A stretch of DNA of 64,000 nt from Burkholderiales bacterium UBA4657 (GTDB lineage: Bacteria > Pseudomonadota > Gammaproteobacteria > Burkholderiales > Burkholderiaceae_E): assembly GCA_002405475.1 (NCBI GenBank), contig DHLX01000036.1, positions 4,099 to 68,098 of the forward strand, in the 5' to 3' direction. Of the stretch, positions 16,428 through 25,170 are shown piece after piece. The position numbers were made by a program, and so were the translations under genes. The notes below the pieces were generated by a model that was not told the origin of the DNA, ran no database searches, and saw only the letters and a program-made list of their open reading frames with translations. The first letter of the stretch is position 1. Each line of letters starts with the position of its first letter.

Positions 16428-17702
16428 TTAAGTAGTGCGGAACCCAAAATACTCTGCCAGCGATTCGTTCAATGTCTGGTGAACTGCAGCCGCAGCCCGA
16501 GTCACGGCTTCGTGCGGCTGCTGTTGTGCTGCCGCCTCAAGATTAAACAGATTAAATACGGCCGCCAGACGAATTGTGCCTGGATCAACAATCAAAGCCC
16601 AGCGTTCGTCATCGGCATCGTACAGGCTCAGCTTAACCCCGGCGACCGCGCGAGGTGCATGCTCTGCCAGCCTGGCCACCCAGCCCTGCGCCAGCATTTT
16701 TTCCAGCAAGGCCTCAGACTCGGCCAAACCCAGACGGGTACGTTTGCGTAGTTCACGTAATGACATACTGGCCACCTGACCGTCAGGTACTTCGCGCACC
16801 TGGACAAGTTCACGCAATAATTCCAGAGCATCTATAAATACCTCGCCAGAGACGGCACGACGGTTCCAGCGCTCATACTTGAGTACCGCAATAGTCGCTG
16901 TCACGGCGGCGCCAAACAGGATGATGAGCCAACTTAAATAGACCCAGAGCAGAAAAATAGGTACGGCAGCAAACGCACCATAAACAGCGGTATAAGTCGG
17001 GAACTTGGCAATGAACAGGGCAAACAATCGCTTCGCAATCTCGAATGCAATGCCCGCAATCAAACCACCTGCCAAAGCATCATTCCATCGTACTGGTTTG
17101 GCTGGAAGCATGCGATACAGCAGGGCAAAAGCAGCGACAGAGAATATCAGTGGAAAAATATTGAACAACCACTCCAGACTATCCAACCAGCCGTCCGTGC
17201 CCTTGCTGGCCTGACTAAACAGAACCGTGGTCAGGGTGATAGAAGCACCAATCATTAACGGCCCGACCGTGATGGCGGCCCAGTAAGTGATGAGTCGTTT
17301 GAAAAAAGAGCGTGGGCGACGAACGCGCCAGATAGTATTGAAAGTACGATCAATACTGAAAATCAAGGCCAGCGAAGTCACAAAAAGAAAAACACCACCC
17401 ACAGCCGAGATACGCGCTGCCTTGCTGGCAAAGATGTTCAGATAATTAAGTACTGCCTTTGAAATTGAATCGGGCATCAAACTTTTAATGAAATATTCCT
17501 GCAAGTTGATGCGAAATTGCTCGAACAGCGGGAAAGCGGTAAACAAAGCCAGCGCAACCGTGAGTAATGGCACTACCGCCAGTACCGTGGTAAAGGTCAG
17601 GCTGCCAGCAGCATCAAACAGGCGATCCTCGCGCAAACGATTACCGGCAAAGCGCATGGCCGCCCTAAGATCGTCGAGGGTGAACGGAACAGTCAGTTTC
17701 AT
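16428..17702 (-). CDS. YihY/virulence factor BrkB family membrane protein
   Basis: The 424-residue protein has six hydrophobic segments in the first 280 residues and the family signatures DAAGSLTFTTVLAVVPLL near residue 30 and WYLSWLI-like VYLSWLIILFGA near 255. The C-terminal 140 residues are soluble and contain a winged-helix-like region (LRELRKRTRLGLAESEALL), a common extension in this UPF0761 group. The E. coli member was once called ribonuclease BN in error. The true function is unknown, possibly transport. It is divergent from wrbA across 16 bases and convergent with the FAD oxidase. Confidence 0.9.
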   Translation of the reverse strand: MKLTVPFTLDDLRAAMRFAGNRLREDRLFDAAGSLTFTTVLAVVPLLTVALALFTAFPLFEQFRINLQEYFIKSLMPDSISKAVLNYLNIFASKAARISAVGGVFLFVTSLALIFSIDRTFNTIWRVRRPRSFFKRLITYWAAITVGPLMIGASITLTTVLFSQASKGTDGWLDSLEWLFNIFPLIFSVAAFALLYRMLPAKPVRWNDALAGGLIAGIAFEIAKRLFALFIAKFPTYTAVYGAFAAVPIFLLWVYLSWLIILFGAAVTATIAVLKYERWNRRAVSGEVFIDALELLRELVQVREVPDGQVASMSLRELRKRTRLGLAESEALLEKMLAQGWVARLAEHAPRAVAGVKLSLYDADDERWALIVDPGTIRLAAVFNLFNLEAAAQQQPHEAVTRAAAAVHQTLNESLAEYFGFRTT

Positions 17703-17718
17703 ACGCCTATAATAGACG

Positions 17719-18357
17719 ATGATGCAAACTTATTCTTCCGTCCGCCCTGTCCCGACCAGTCTGTTACCCGTGCTGGTACTGTATTACTCTCGTCACGGCG
17801 CTACACGTGATCTGGCCGAGTATATTGCCCAAGGTATCAACAGCGTAGCAGGCTGCGAAGCCAGACTGCGTACCGTACCTGCGGTGAGCAGCGTCTGTGA
17901 AGCGACCGAACCCGCCATTCCAGCCGATGGCCCTCCCTATGCAGAAGCCAGCGACCTGGAACAGTGCGCCGGTCTGGCTCTGGGCAGCCCGACGCGCTTT
18001 GGCAATATGGCTGCAGCGCTCAAACATTTTCTCGATGGCACGACGTCACAATGGCTGTCGGGTGCCCTGTCAGGTAAACCGGCCTGTGTCTTTACCAGCA
18101 CCGGCTCGCTACACGGCGGACAGGAAACCACCCTGTTGTCAATGATGTTACCGCTTTTGCATCACGGCATGCTGCTGGTCGGTCTGCCCTATAGTGAAAC
18201 CGGCCTCATGACCACCCGATCTGGTGGTTCACCTTATGGTGTAACCCACCATGCCCTGCCTGATGGCTCACAAATGATTACCGAAGAAGAAAAAATAATG
18301 GCTCTGGCCCAGGGTAAACGACTGGCACAACTGGTATTGCAACTGAAAAAATCATGA
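17719..18357 (+). CDS. wrbA: NAD(P)H:quinone oxidoreductase, WrbA type
   Basis: A 212-residue flavodoxin-like protein. The FMN phosphate loop is SRHGAT at residues 24-29 and the second FMN loop GSPTRFGNM at 89-97. The third, TGSLHGGQE, near 134, is typical of WrbA. These tetrameric enzymes reduce quinones by two electrons and limit oxidative stress. The stop overlaps the ATG of the DUF2069 gene (ATGA), and the D-2-hydroxyacid dehydrogenase-like gene follows, so the three form a small operon. Confidence 0.92.
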   Translation: MMQTYSSVRPVPTSLLPVLVLYYSRHGATRDLAEYIAQGINSVAGCEARLRTVPAVSSVCEATEPAIPADGPPYAEASDLEQCAGLALGSPTRFGNMAAALKHFLDGTTSQWLSGALSGKPACVFTSTGSLHGGQETTLLSMMLPLLHHGMLLVGLPYSETGLMTTRSGGSPYGVTHHALPDGSQMITEEEKIMALAQGKRLAQLVLQLKKS

Positions 18358-18764
18358 CCAAGACCTCACCCTCACTGATCTGGTATTGGGGCGCGTGCGG
18401 CTCGCTCATCGTACTGATGCTGATGCTGACCGCCTGGGAATTGTTTCTGGCACCGCTACGACCAGGTGGGTCCTGGCTGGTACTGAAAGTGCTACCCCTG
18501 TGTTTTGCCCTGCCCGGTATATTAAAGCGTCGCCTTTATACTTATCAATGGTCGGTACTGTTGATATGGCTCTATGTGTGTGAAGGTATCGTCCGCGGCA
18601 TGTCTGACCCGGGTGCGCTATCGCGCGCCCTGGGCTGGCTTGAAACTGCGCTGGCTTTGGTGTTTGCGGTCTGTGTCCTGGCCTATGTTCGGCCTTATAA
18701 GCAGGCTTGGCTAGCAGAAAAACGCGCGCGTGCAGCGGCCATTGATGCCCAGTATAAAGATTGA
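18354..18764 (+). CDS. DUF2069 inner-membrane protein
   Basis: The 136-residue protein has four hydrophobic helices and a basic C-terminus (EKRARAAAIDAQYKD). It starts within the wrbA stop codon. DUF2069 proteins regularly accompany wrbA in beta- and gammaproteobacteria. The function is unknown, and a link to quinone or redox homeostasis is suggested only by this constant neighbourhood. Confidence 0.85.
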   Translation: MTKTSPSLIWYWGACGSLIVLMLMLTAWELFLAPLRPGGSWLVLKVLPLCFALPGILKRRLYTYQWSVLLIWLYVCEGIVRGMSDPGALSRALGWLETALALVFAVCVLAYVRPYKQAWLAEKRARAAAIDAQYKD

Positions 18765-18780
18765 ATTGTCCGGAAAAAAA

Positions 18781-20199
18781 ATGAACGCACCCCTGAATAC
18801 TGTTTTTATTGACGCTCTGATCAGTCTGCTAGGTCGTGACCATGTACTCACCGACGAGACCGACAAGGCCGCTTATCTGACTGACTGGCGCCGACGTTTC
18901 AGCGGTCAGGCTCAAGCAGTTGTGCGGCCCGCATCGACACAGCAAGTCGCTGATATTGTTCGGCTTTGCGCCCAGCATCAAGTTCCCGTTGTACCGCAAG
19001 GCGGCAATACCGGCTTATGCGGTGGCGCTACGCCCGATGGCAGCGGAAATGCGATTGTGCTGGTGCTGTCGCGCATGAATAAAATTCGCGCCCTTGACAC
19101 ATTGAATAACACCATGACCGTTGAAGCCGGTTGCATTTTGCAAAACGTGCAGGACGAAGCCCGCAAGGCCGGGCGCCTGTTTCCACTATCACTGGCGGCA
19201 CAAGGTTCTTGCACCATAGGTGGCAATCTCTCGACCAACGCTGGCGGCACCCAGGTCGTACGCTATGGTAATTCGCGCGAGTTGTGCCTGGGGCTGGAAG
19301 TCGTGACTGCTGCGGGCGAAATATGGGACGGTCTGCATGGCCTGCGTAAAAATAATACCGGATATGCCTTGCGCGAGCTGTTCATAGGTGCGGAAGGGAC
19401 CTTGGGGATTATTACCGCAGCCTGCATGAAGCTCTACCCTCTGCCGCAAGCACAAACTACCGCCTTGTGTGCCCTGCCATCAGTAGAAAGTGCACTGGCT
19501 TTGCTCGATATGACACAAGCCCACTGTGGCCCCACCCTGACCGGTTTCGAAATGTTCAGCGAAACCTGTCTGCAACTGGTGGAAAAACATTTTCCGCAGC
19601 GATCCCCCTTTACTGAACGCCATCCCTATTATGTTTTACTAGAAATCAGCGACAACGAGAGCGAGGCACATGCCGCTACCCTGTTTGAGTCATTAATGGA
19701 AAAAGCTTTTGAGGCCGAGCTGATTCATGATGCCGTCATCGCCCAAAGTATTGCCCAAAGCAAAACCTTGTGGGAACTGCGCGAAAATATTTCCGAGGCG
19801 CAAGCGCACGAAGGTAAAAATATTAAACACGATATTTCGGTGCCGATTTCCCGCATTGCTGACTTTGTCGCAACAACCGACGCCCTGTTGCAACAGCACT
19901 TCCCTGGAGTACGTATGGTCAATTTTGGCCATCTGGGTGATGGCAACTTGCACTACAACGTTAGCCCGGCAGAGGGTGAAGCTGAAACTGAATTTCTGTC
20001 CAAGCAGGCAGGCATTTACAAACTGGTGCATGATAGTGTGGTGGCTTTTCATGGCTCCATTTCAGCCGAACATGGCATTGGCCAGCTTAAACGCGAGGAA
20101 AATTCCCGCTACAAATCACCCGTAGAAATGCGTTTGATGAATGTCTTGAAACAAGCGCTCGATCCGGGTAATCTGATGAATCCTGGAAAGGTGGTGTAA
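18781..20199 (+). CDS. FAD-binding oxidoreductase, D-2-hydroxyacid dehydrogenase-like
   Basis: 472 residues from the ATG at 18781, preceded by GGAAAAAAA. A longer reading from 18730 would overlap the DUF2069 gene. Signatures: PQGGNTGLCGG in the FAD phosphate loop, CTIGGNLSTNAGG for the FAD-binding domain, and NFGHLGDGNLHYN, SAEHGIGQLK and NPGKVV in the oxidase domain. It is closest to D-2-hydroxyglutarate or D-lactate dehydrogenases of the GlcD/LDHD family, cytosolic or membrane-peripheral. It is a distant paralogue of the enzyme at 14994-16406. The exact substrate cannot be read from sequence. Confidence 0.9.
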   Translation: MNAPLNTVFIDALISLLGRDHVLTDETDKAAYLTDWRRRFSGQAQAVVRPASTQQVADIVRLCAQHQVPVVPQGGNTGLCGGATPDGSGNAIVLVLSRMNKIRALDTLNNTMTVEAGCILQNVQDEARKAGRLFPLSLAAQGSCTIGGNLSTNAGGTQVVRYGNSRELCLGLEVVTAAGEIWDGLHGLRKNNTGYALRELFIGAEGTLGIITAACMKLYPLPQAQTTALCALPSVESALALLDMTQAHCGPTLTGFEMFSETCLQLVEKHFPQRSPFTERHPYYVLLEISDNESEAHAATLFESLMEKAFEAELIHDAVIAQSIAQSKTLWELRENISEAQAHEGKNIKHDISVPISRIADFVATTDALLQQHFPGVRMVNFGHLGDGNLHYNVSPAEGEAETEFLSKQAGIYKLVHDSVVAFHGSISAEHGIGQLKREENSRYKSPVEMRLMNVLKQALDPGNLMNPGKVV

Positions 20200-20201
20200 A
20201 A

Positions 20202-20618
20202 ATGAAAGTGTTACTCACCCTGCTCTTGCTCTTCTGTGCTCCAGTATGGTCGGCCCAATATAAATGCCAAATTGGTAACACCATCGAATATCGTGACTCG
20301 CCCTGTCCAGCCGGTACAGAACGAGCAATGCAAAACAAGCCACAAATGGACACTAGTCCGGCCAAGCGCGATGAAGCGCTGAAACGACTGGAAGCTGATA
20401 AGCAGCGCGCCCAGACCCTGGAAAGAGCCAGGCTCGAAAAAGAGGCGGCAGAACAGAAAAAAGCCAGTGACGCCGAGGCGAGCAAGAAACAGCAGGAAGC
20501 AGCTCAGAAAAAAGGTTCTGAAGTCACCCCGGAAGAAGGCGCTAAACAAGGCGCAGCCGGACGAACCTATCAACAGGAAAGATCAAAAGCTCAACCGTTA
20601 CCGACGCCGAAAAAATGA
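20202..20618 (+). CDS. DUF4124 secreted protein (first of a pair)
   Basis: 138 residues. A cleavable signal peptide (hydrophobic leader ending VWSAQ) is followed by the short DUF4124 motif YKCQIGNTIEYRDSPC with its paired cysteines. A long charged, Lys/Glu/Ala-rich coiled-coil tail follows. It is predicted to be periplasmic. It starts two bases after the FAD oxidoreductase stop and overlaps the next DUF4124 gene by four bases. DUF4124 proteins are very common in this group and have no established function. Confidence 0.82.
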   Translation: MKVLLTLLLLFCAPVWSAQYKCQIGNTIEYRDSPCPAGTERAMQNKPQMDTSPAKRDEALKRLEADKQRAQTLERARLEKEAAEQKKASDAEASKKQQEAAQKKGSEVTPEEGAKQGAAGRTYQQERSKAQPLPTPKK

Positions 20619-21040
20619 AAGCTTTCAGTCTTTTTCTTCTGGCTACGCTTTGCACGACAAGCGCTTTGGCTCAATCGCTTGGTTATAAATGCATGGTCGG
20701 AAATAAAACCCAGTATCAGGACAGCCCCTGTGCCCCAGGTCAACAGCAAAACACCGTCGCTTTGACTGAAAGCGACGAAAAAAGTCGTACCCGAGCACAA
20801 AAGCAGCTCGAAAAAGACCAGAAACGTGCCGATGCCTTTATGGAACGCACACGCCAGGAGCAGAACAAAACGGCTGAACGGCGCCATGAGCTCAGCCTGC
20901 AAGAGAAAAAACTGGAAACCGCCAGACTCAGAAAAGAGGCAGCTCAACTAGAGCGCGACGCGCAAACTTCGTCCAAATCTGAAAAGATGAGCAAACCGAA
21001 AAAGAAGCGAATTTTCAAGGCTCAGGTTCCTCAGTCCTGA
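20615..21040 (+). CDS. DUF4124 secreted protein (second of a pair)
   Basis: 141 residues with the same plan as the preceding gene: signal peptide ending ALAQ, YKCMVGNKTQYQDSPC motif, charged helical tail. The two look like products of a tandem duplication that have diverged, since the motif is kept and the tails differ. The ATG overlaps the upstream TGA. The 3' end overlaps the convergent dusA gene by ten bases. Confidence 0.82.
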   Translation: MKAFSLFLLATLCTTSALAQSLGYKCMVGNKTQYQDSPCAPGQQQNTVALTESDEKSRTRAQKQLEKDQKRADAFMERTRQEQNKTAERRHELSLQEKKLETARLRKEAAQLERDAQTSSKSEKMSKPKKKRIFKAQVPQS

Positions 21041-22032
21041 AATTCACTCTGCTCATACAGCTGGTATTCACGTTCAACCAGCTGCAAAGCGTGGTGCAAC
21101 AGCTCAGGTCCGGCCTGTTTCAGGGCAGCAGCGTCGCTTAATAAACGCCGGAAGGCACGCGCCCCCGGCAAGCCGTTATACAGCCCTAACAGATGCTTGG
21201 TAATAGCCCGCAGCGGTGTGGCGTGCAAACGCTGTTCCAGCTCGGCATAGTGCGCCATGGCATCAATGATTGCAGCACGCTGGGGCAAACTGTCTGCACC
21301 AAAAAAATCGGCCTCCCACAGCGCCAGCTTGTAAGGGTGGTGGTAAGCCTCACGCCCAATCATCACACCATCCAGCTTTACCAGAGCCTGTTGAATTTGT
21401 ACGGTTTCTGTCAAGCCGCCGTTCAGAACCATAGTCAAATGCGGGAAGTCCTGCTTCAAGCGGTAAACCAGCTCGTAGCGTAACGGCGGGACTTCACGAT
21501 TCTGTTTCGGGCTCAGCCCTTTAAGCCAGGCATTACGTGCATGAACCATAAAGACGCGGCAACCCGCTTCACTGACTTGCCCAACAAAATCGCGCACAAA
21601 TTCATAGCTTTCCTGCTGATCAATACCGATCCGATGCTTCACCGTAACAGGGATCGGTACCGCATCGAGCATGGCGCGCACACAGTCCGCAACCAGTTCT
21701 GGCTCGGCCATCAGACAGGCGCCGAATGCGCCACGCTGCACCCGTTCGCTAGGACAGCCACAATTCAGATTGATTTCATCATAGCCCCAGTGCTGCGCCA
21801 ATCGTGCACACTGTGCCAGATCGTCTGGCTCACTGCCGCCCAGTTGCAGTGCAACCGGATGCTCACGCTCATGGAAACGCAAATGACGCGCAACATCACC
21901 GTGCAGCAACGCGCCAGTCGTCACCATTTCAGTGTACAGACGTGCGTGGGGCGATAACAGACGATGAAAAAAACGGCAATGACGATCGGTCCACTCCATC
22001 ATAGGAGCGACACACAGGCGGTAAATAGTCAA
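21031..22032 (-). CDS. dusA: tRNA dihydrouridine(20/20a) synthase
   Basis: The 333-residue flavoenzyme reduces uridine 20/20a in the D-loop of tRNA. The N-terminal VAPMMEWTDRHCRFFHR and the catalytic-Cys segment NLNCGCPSERVQRGAFGA mark the DusA subfamily. FMN-site residues follow in VKHRIGID and NGGLTE. It starts three bases after the pterin dehydratase stop, in an apparent operon ste24-PCD-dusA. Its end overlaps the DUF4124 gene on the other strand. Confidence 0.95.
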   Translation of the reverse strand: MTIYRLCVAPMMEWTDRHCRFFHRLLSPHARLYTEMVTTGALLHGDVARHLRFHEREHPVALQLGGSEPDDLAQCARLAQHWGYDEINLNCGCPSERVQRGAFGACLMAEPELVADCVRAMLDAVPIPVTVKHRIGIDQQESYEFVRDFVGQVSEAGCRVFMVHARNAWLKGLSPKQNREVPPLRYELVYRLKQDFPHLTMVLNGGLTETVQIQQALVKLDGVMIGREAYHHPYKLALWEADFFGADSLPQRAAIIDAMAHYAELEQRLHATPLRAITKHLLGLYNGLPGARAFRRLLSDAAALKQAGPELLHHALQLVEREYQLYEQSEFQD

Positions 22033-22035
22033 AGC

Positions 22036-22368
22036 TCAGCCCAGCAAACGATTCAGCTTGGCAGCACAAATCAGGTCATTGACACTAATACCACCGGCTG
22101 AGTGCGTATTGAACGCCACCTCACAGCGGTTATAGCTCACCCACAGGTCAGGGTGATGATCTTCCTGATGTGCAATATAGGCCAGTGCGTTTACAAACGC
22201 CATGGTTTCATAATAGTCGGCAAAGTGGAACTGGCGCACGATGCTATTGCGTGCGGCCTGGTATTCCCAGCCAGGCAGCACGGCCAGACCATCATTCAAA
22301 GCCTGAGAAGTCAGCCCCTGTTCAGTATGGGCACAACGGGTATTTAATAATTGCTCAAATGTCGTCAT
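22036..22368 (-). CDS. 4a-hydroxytetrahydrobiopterin dehydratase (pterin-4a-carbinolamine dehydratase)
   Basis: 110 residues with the conserved core HQEDHHPDLWVSYNRCEV, which holds the catalytic histidines, and a closing LICAAKLNRLL helix. The enzyme dehydrates 4a-hydroxy-tetrahydrobiopterin, recycling the cofactor of aromatic amino acid hydroxylases. No phenylalanine hydroxylase is in the window. The ATG overlaps the stop of the Ste24-type protease upstream. This protease-PCD neighbourhood next to orn recurs in Burkholderiales. Confidence 0.93.
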   Translation of the reverse strand: MTTFEQLLNTRCAHTEQGLTSQALNDGLAVLPGWEYQAARNSIVRQFHFADYYETMAFVNALAYIAHQEDHHPDLWVSYNRCEVAFNTHSAGGISVNDLICAAKLNRLLG

Positions 22369-23621
22369 TGCAGTCTTTCAATGCGTGTCGCAGCGGGTGG
22401 GTGTGAATAATAAAATTGGGCGTAAATGGGGTCGGGGGTCAGAGTAGAGGCATTGTCCTCATAAAGCTTTACCAGGGCATTGATCAGATCACGGCCATTG
22501 GTCTGCTGCGCGGCAAAGGCATCGGCCTCAAATTCATGCCGGCGCGAAGCCCAACTGCCCAGTGGTGCCAACAAAAAGGTGAATACTGGCAATACGAAAA
22601 AAAACAGGATGAGAGCCAAGGCATCGTTCGGCTGGGTTAATGAGGGCAACACGCCCAGGCCGGTGTAGAACCATACCTGGTTCGCCAACCAGCCGAGCAA
22701 TGCAAAGAAAGCCAGCGTCAGGGCAAACGAGAGTGCCATTCTTTTCCAGATATGCCTGAGCTTGAAATGACCCAGTTCGTGCGCCAGTACCGCCTCGACT
22801 TCTTGCGGTAATAGCCGTTCAATCAGGGTGTCGAAAAAAACTATACGCTTGCCCGCACCAAAGCCGGTAAAGTAGGCATTACCATGCGATGAACGCTTGC
22901 TGCCATCCATGACAAACACACCGCTGGAGCGGAAACCGCAGCGCTTGAGCAGGGCTTCAATGCGCGCCTTGAGTTCGTCGTTTTGCAACGGTGAAAATTT
23001 GTTGAACCAGGGGGCAATGACCGTTGGGAACAGAATAATCATTAAAAAATTGAAGACCACGACCACGCCCCAGGCCCAGATCCACCAGATACTACCGGCC
23101 TGCCCCATCAACCACAACACCAGCCACGCCAGAGGCAGACCAATCGCCGCACCCAGTACCAGTCCCTTGCACAAATCGGCCAGCCAGAGACCCAGACTCA
23201 TACGGTTAAAGCCAAAGCGCTGTTCCAGCACAAACTGGCGGTACCATGAAAACGGCAAATCAACCAGTCCGCCTATCAGCAGCACCGAACCGAGCAAAAC
23301 CAACTGCCCCACCATGGCCGACAGTGCCCAATGCTGTAACGCCTGGTTCAACGCATTAAGCCCGCCCAGCAGTGTCCACGCCACCAGCACCACGGCACCT
23401 ACCACCGACTCAACCATGCCGAGACGCACATTTGCCACCGTATAGTCGGCGGCTTTCTGGTGCGCCGGCAGGCTTATTTTTTCGGCAAATTGTGCCGGCA
23501 CCGCACCACGGTGCTGGCTGACATGGCGTACCTGACGCTGCGCCAGCCAGAGTTTGACGAGCATGCTGGCCAGCAGGGCGAAGGCAAAAATGAGACTAAA
23601 TATCAGACTTGACTGGTTCAT
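22365..23621 (-). CDS. Ste24-type M48 membrane metalloprotease
   Basis: 418 residues from the ATG at 23621. A start at 23678 would run into the divergent orn gene. There are several membrane helices, a CAAX-protease-type N-terminal half, and the zinc site HELGHFKLRH with the third ligand in RRHEFEADAFA. Eukaryotic Ste24 trims prenylated proteins. Bacterial homologues probably perform membrane-protein quality control. It is co-transcribed with the pterin dehydratase (four-base overlap). Confidence 0.9.
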   Translation of the reverse strand: MNQSSLIFSLIFAFALLASMLVKLWLAQRQVRHVSQHRGAVPAQFAEKISLPAHQKAADYTVANVRLGMVESVVGAVVLVAWTLLGGLNALNQALQHWALSAMVGQLVLLGSVLLIGGLVDLPFSWYRQFVLEQRFGFNRMSLGLWLADLCKGLVLGAAIGLPLAWLVLWLMGQAGSIWWIWAWGVVVVFNFLMIILFPTVIAPWFNKFSPLQNDELKARIEALLKRCGFRSSGVFVMDGSKRSSHGNAYFTGFGAGKRIVFFDTLIERLLPQEVEAVLAHELGHFKLRHIWKRMALSFALTLAFFALLGWLANQVWFYTGLGVLPSLTQPNDALALILFFFVLPVFTFLLAPLGSWASRRHEFEADAFAAQQTNGRDLINALVKLYEDNASTLTPDPIYAQFYYSHPPAATRIERLQ

Positions 23622-23661
23622 ATGGGAAAATAATGCCTGAAAAAATATTGAAAGAAATAGT

Positions 23662-24243
23662 ATGACAGATGCCGCCACCCCAATCCCGCAAGAAAAATCT
23701 GAAAAAAATAACGATCATCTGGTATGGGTGGACATGGAAATGACCGGGCTGGTTCCTGAGACCGACCGTATTCTGGAGGTGGCAGTGATTGTGACCAATA
23801 GCCAGCTTGAAATCATAGCCGAAGGGCCGGTGGTGGTAGTTCACCAGAGCGATGCCACGCTGGATAAAATGGATGCCTGGAACAAGGGCACCCACGGCAA
23901 GTCGGGTCTGATTGACAAGGTTAAGGCCTCCGCTCTGGATGAAACCCAGGCCGAGACCCTACTGCTGGATTTTTTGCGCCAGTACGTGGGAAAGAACAAG
24001 GCGCCTATGTGTGGCAATACCATTTGCCAGGATCGGCGCTTCATGGCGCGCTGGATGCCAACACTGGAAGCGTATTTTCATTATCGCAATCTGGATGTCA
24101 GCTCGTTCAAGGAAGTGGCCAAGCGCTGGAAGCCTGCCGTGGTCGAAAGTTTCAAAAAACAACAGGCTCACACGGCTTTAGCCGATATTCGCGAGTCCAT
24201 TGAGGAACTCAAGCATTATCGTGAACATTTCATTCGACTCTGA
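23662..24243 (+). CDS. orn: Oligoribonuclease
   Basis: The 193-residue DEDDh exonuclease degrades 2-5 nucleotide RNAs and pGpG. Motifs: VDMEMTG with Asp and Glu ligands near residue 25, NTICQDRRFM near 115, and the late HTALADIRES with catalytic His and Asp near 165. It has an extra roughly 15-residue N-terminal segment. It diverges from the ste24-like gene across 40 bases. Full length and expected to be essential. Confidence 0.96.
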   Translation: MTDAATPIPQEKSEKNNDHLVWVDMEMTGLVPETDRILEVAVIVTNSQLEIIAEGPVVVVHQSDATLDKMDAWNKGTHGKSGLIDKVKASALDETQAETLLLDFLRQYVGKNKAPMCGNTICQDRRFMARWMPTLEAYFHYRNLDVSSFKEVAKRWKPAVVESFKKQQAHTALADIRESIEELKHYREHFIRL

Positions 24244-24269
24244 TTGTTTGTTGCCAGGGAGCCTGCCTC

Positions 24270-25148
24270 ATGGACTTGTTTGAACGTATTGCCGGCATTT
24301 TGTTGCCGGTGCTGTTTATTGTACTGCTAGGGTATCTGTACGGACGGCGGCACAAGCCCGACCTGCAAGTGGTGAATCAACTGAGTATCAATGTTCTGGC
24401 TCCGGCTCTGGTGTTTTCGGCGCTGGCAAGCAAAGACTTCGATTTGCTGGCAACGCGCTGGCTGCTATTGGGCGGCCTGGTGGTGGTACTGGGCTCGGGG
24501 CTGATTGCCTGGATAGTGGCGCGTTTATTGCGCATTGATGTGCGTACTTTTATTCCGCCCATGATGTTCAATAATTGCGGCAACATGGGTCTGCCATTGG
24601 CAGTGCTGGCTTTTGGTCCTACCGGTCTGGCGCCCGCAGTCGCCATGTTCATCGTCTCGAATGCCCTGCACTTTACCGTCGGCACCGCCATTGTCAGCGG
24701 CAAGGTCAACTGGCGTGCAGCGTTTTTGTCGCCCGTCATTCTCGCCACTATTGCCGGTTGTATCGTGTCTCTGCTGCACTGGCCAGTACCCAGGTTTGTC
24801 CAGTTGCCCATGGAGATGCTGGGACAGGCCGCCATTCCCTTGATGCTGTTTGCGCTGGGCAACCGTATGACAGCCGTATCGAGCAAGGGCTGGCACGTGG
24901 GTGTGCTGGGTGCCGTGGTGTGCCCGGTGGCCGGTCTGCTCGCGGCCTGGCCGCTGGTCATGCTGTTGCCCTTGAGCGATATGGAGCGCGGCCTGTTATT
25001 TTTATTTGCGGCTCTGCCTCCCGCCGTACTGAACTATATGGTGGCGGAACAATACCAACAACAGCCTGAGTTGGTGGCCTCTATCGTACTCATTGGTAAT
25101 ATTGCCGCGCTGTTGTTTGTGCCTTTGGGTTTGTACCTGGCCTTGTAG
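24270..25148 (+). CDS. AEC-family transporter
   Basis: The 292 residues contain about ten membrane helices of the auxin efflux carrier/malonate carrier family. A central MMFNNCGNMGLPLAV motif, with the conserved Asn-Gly pair of the crossing region, lies near residue 100. Members export or import organic acids. It follows orn by 26 bases with AGGGAG upstream. The substrate is not predictable; bacterial members include malonate and malate carriers. Confidence 0.88.
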   Translation: MDLFERIAGILLPVLFIVLLGYLYGRRHKPDLQVVNQLSINVLAPALVFSALASKDFDLLATRWLLLGGLVVVLGSGLIAWIVARLLRIDVRTFIPPMMFNNCGNMGLPLAVLAFGPTGLAPAVAMFIVSNALHFTVGTAIVSGKVNWRAAFLSPVILATIAGCIVSLLHWPVPRFVQLPMEMLGQAAIPLMLFALGNRMTAVSSKGWHVGVLGAVVCPVAGLLAAWPLVMLLPLSDMERGLLFLFAALPPAVLNYMVAEQYQQQPELVASIVLIGNIAALLFVPLGLYLAL

Positions 25149-25170
25149 TCTGGCGCTGTCGTCGGGATAT

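Noticed and set aside
24377..24961. A 194-codon minus-strand open frame inside the AEC transporter gene
   Set aside because: It is fully antisense to a clear membrane transporter, its translation is rich in Ser/Thr/Arg with no domain, and it has no ribosome binding site.
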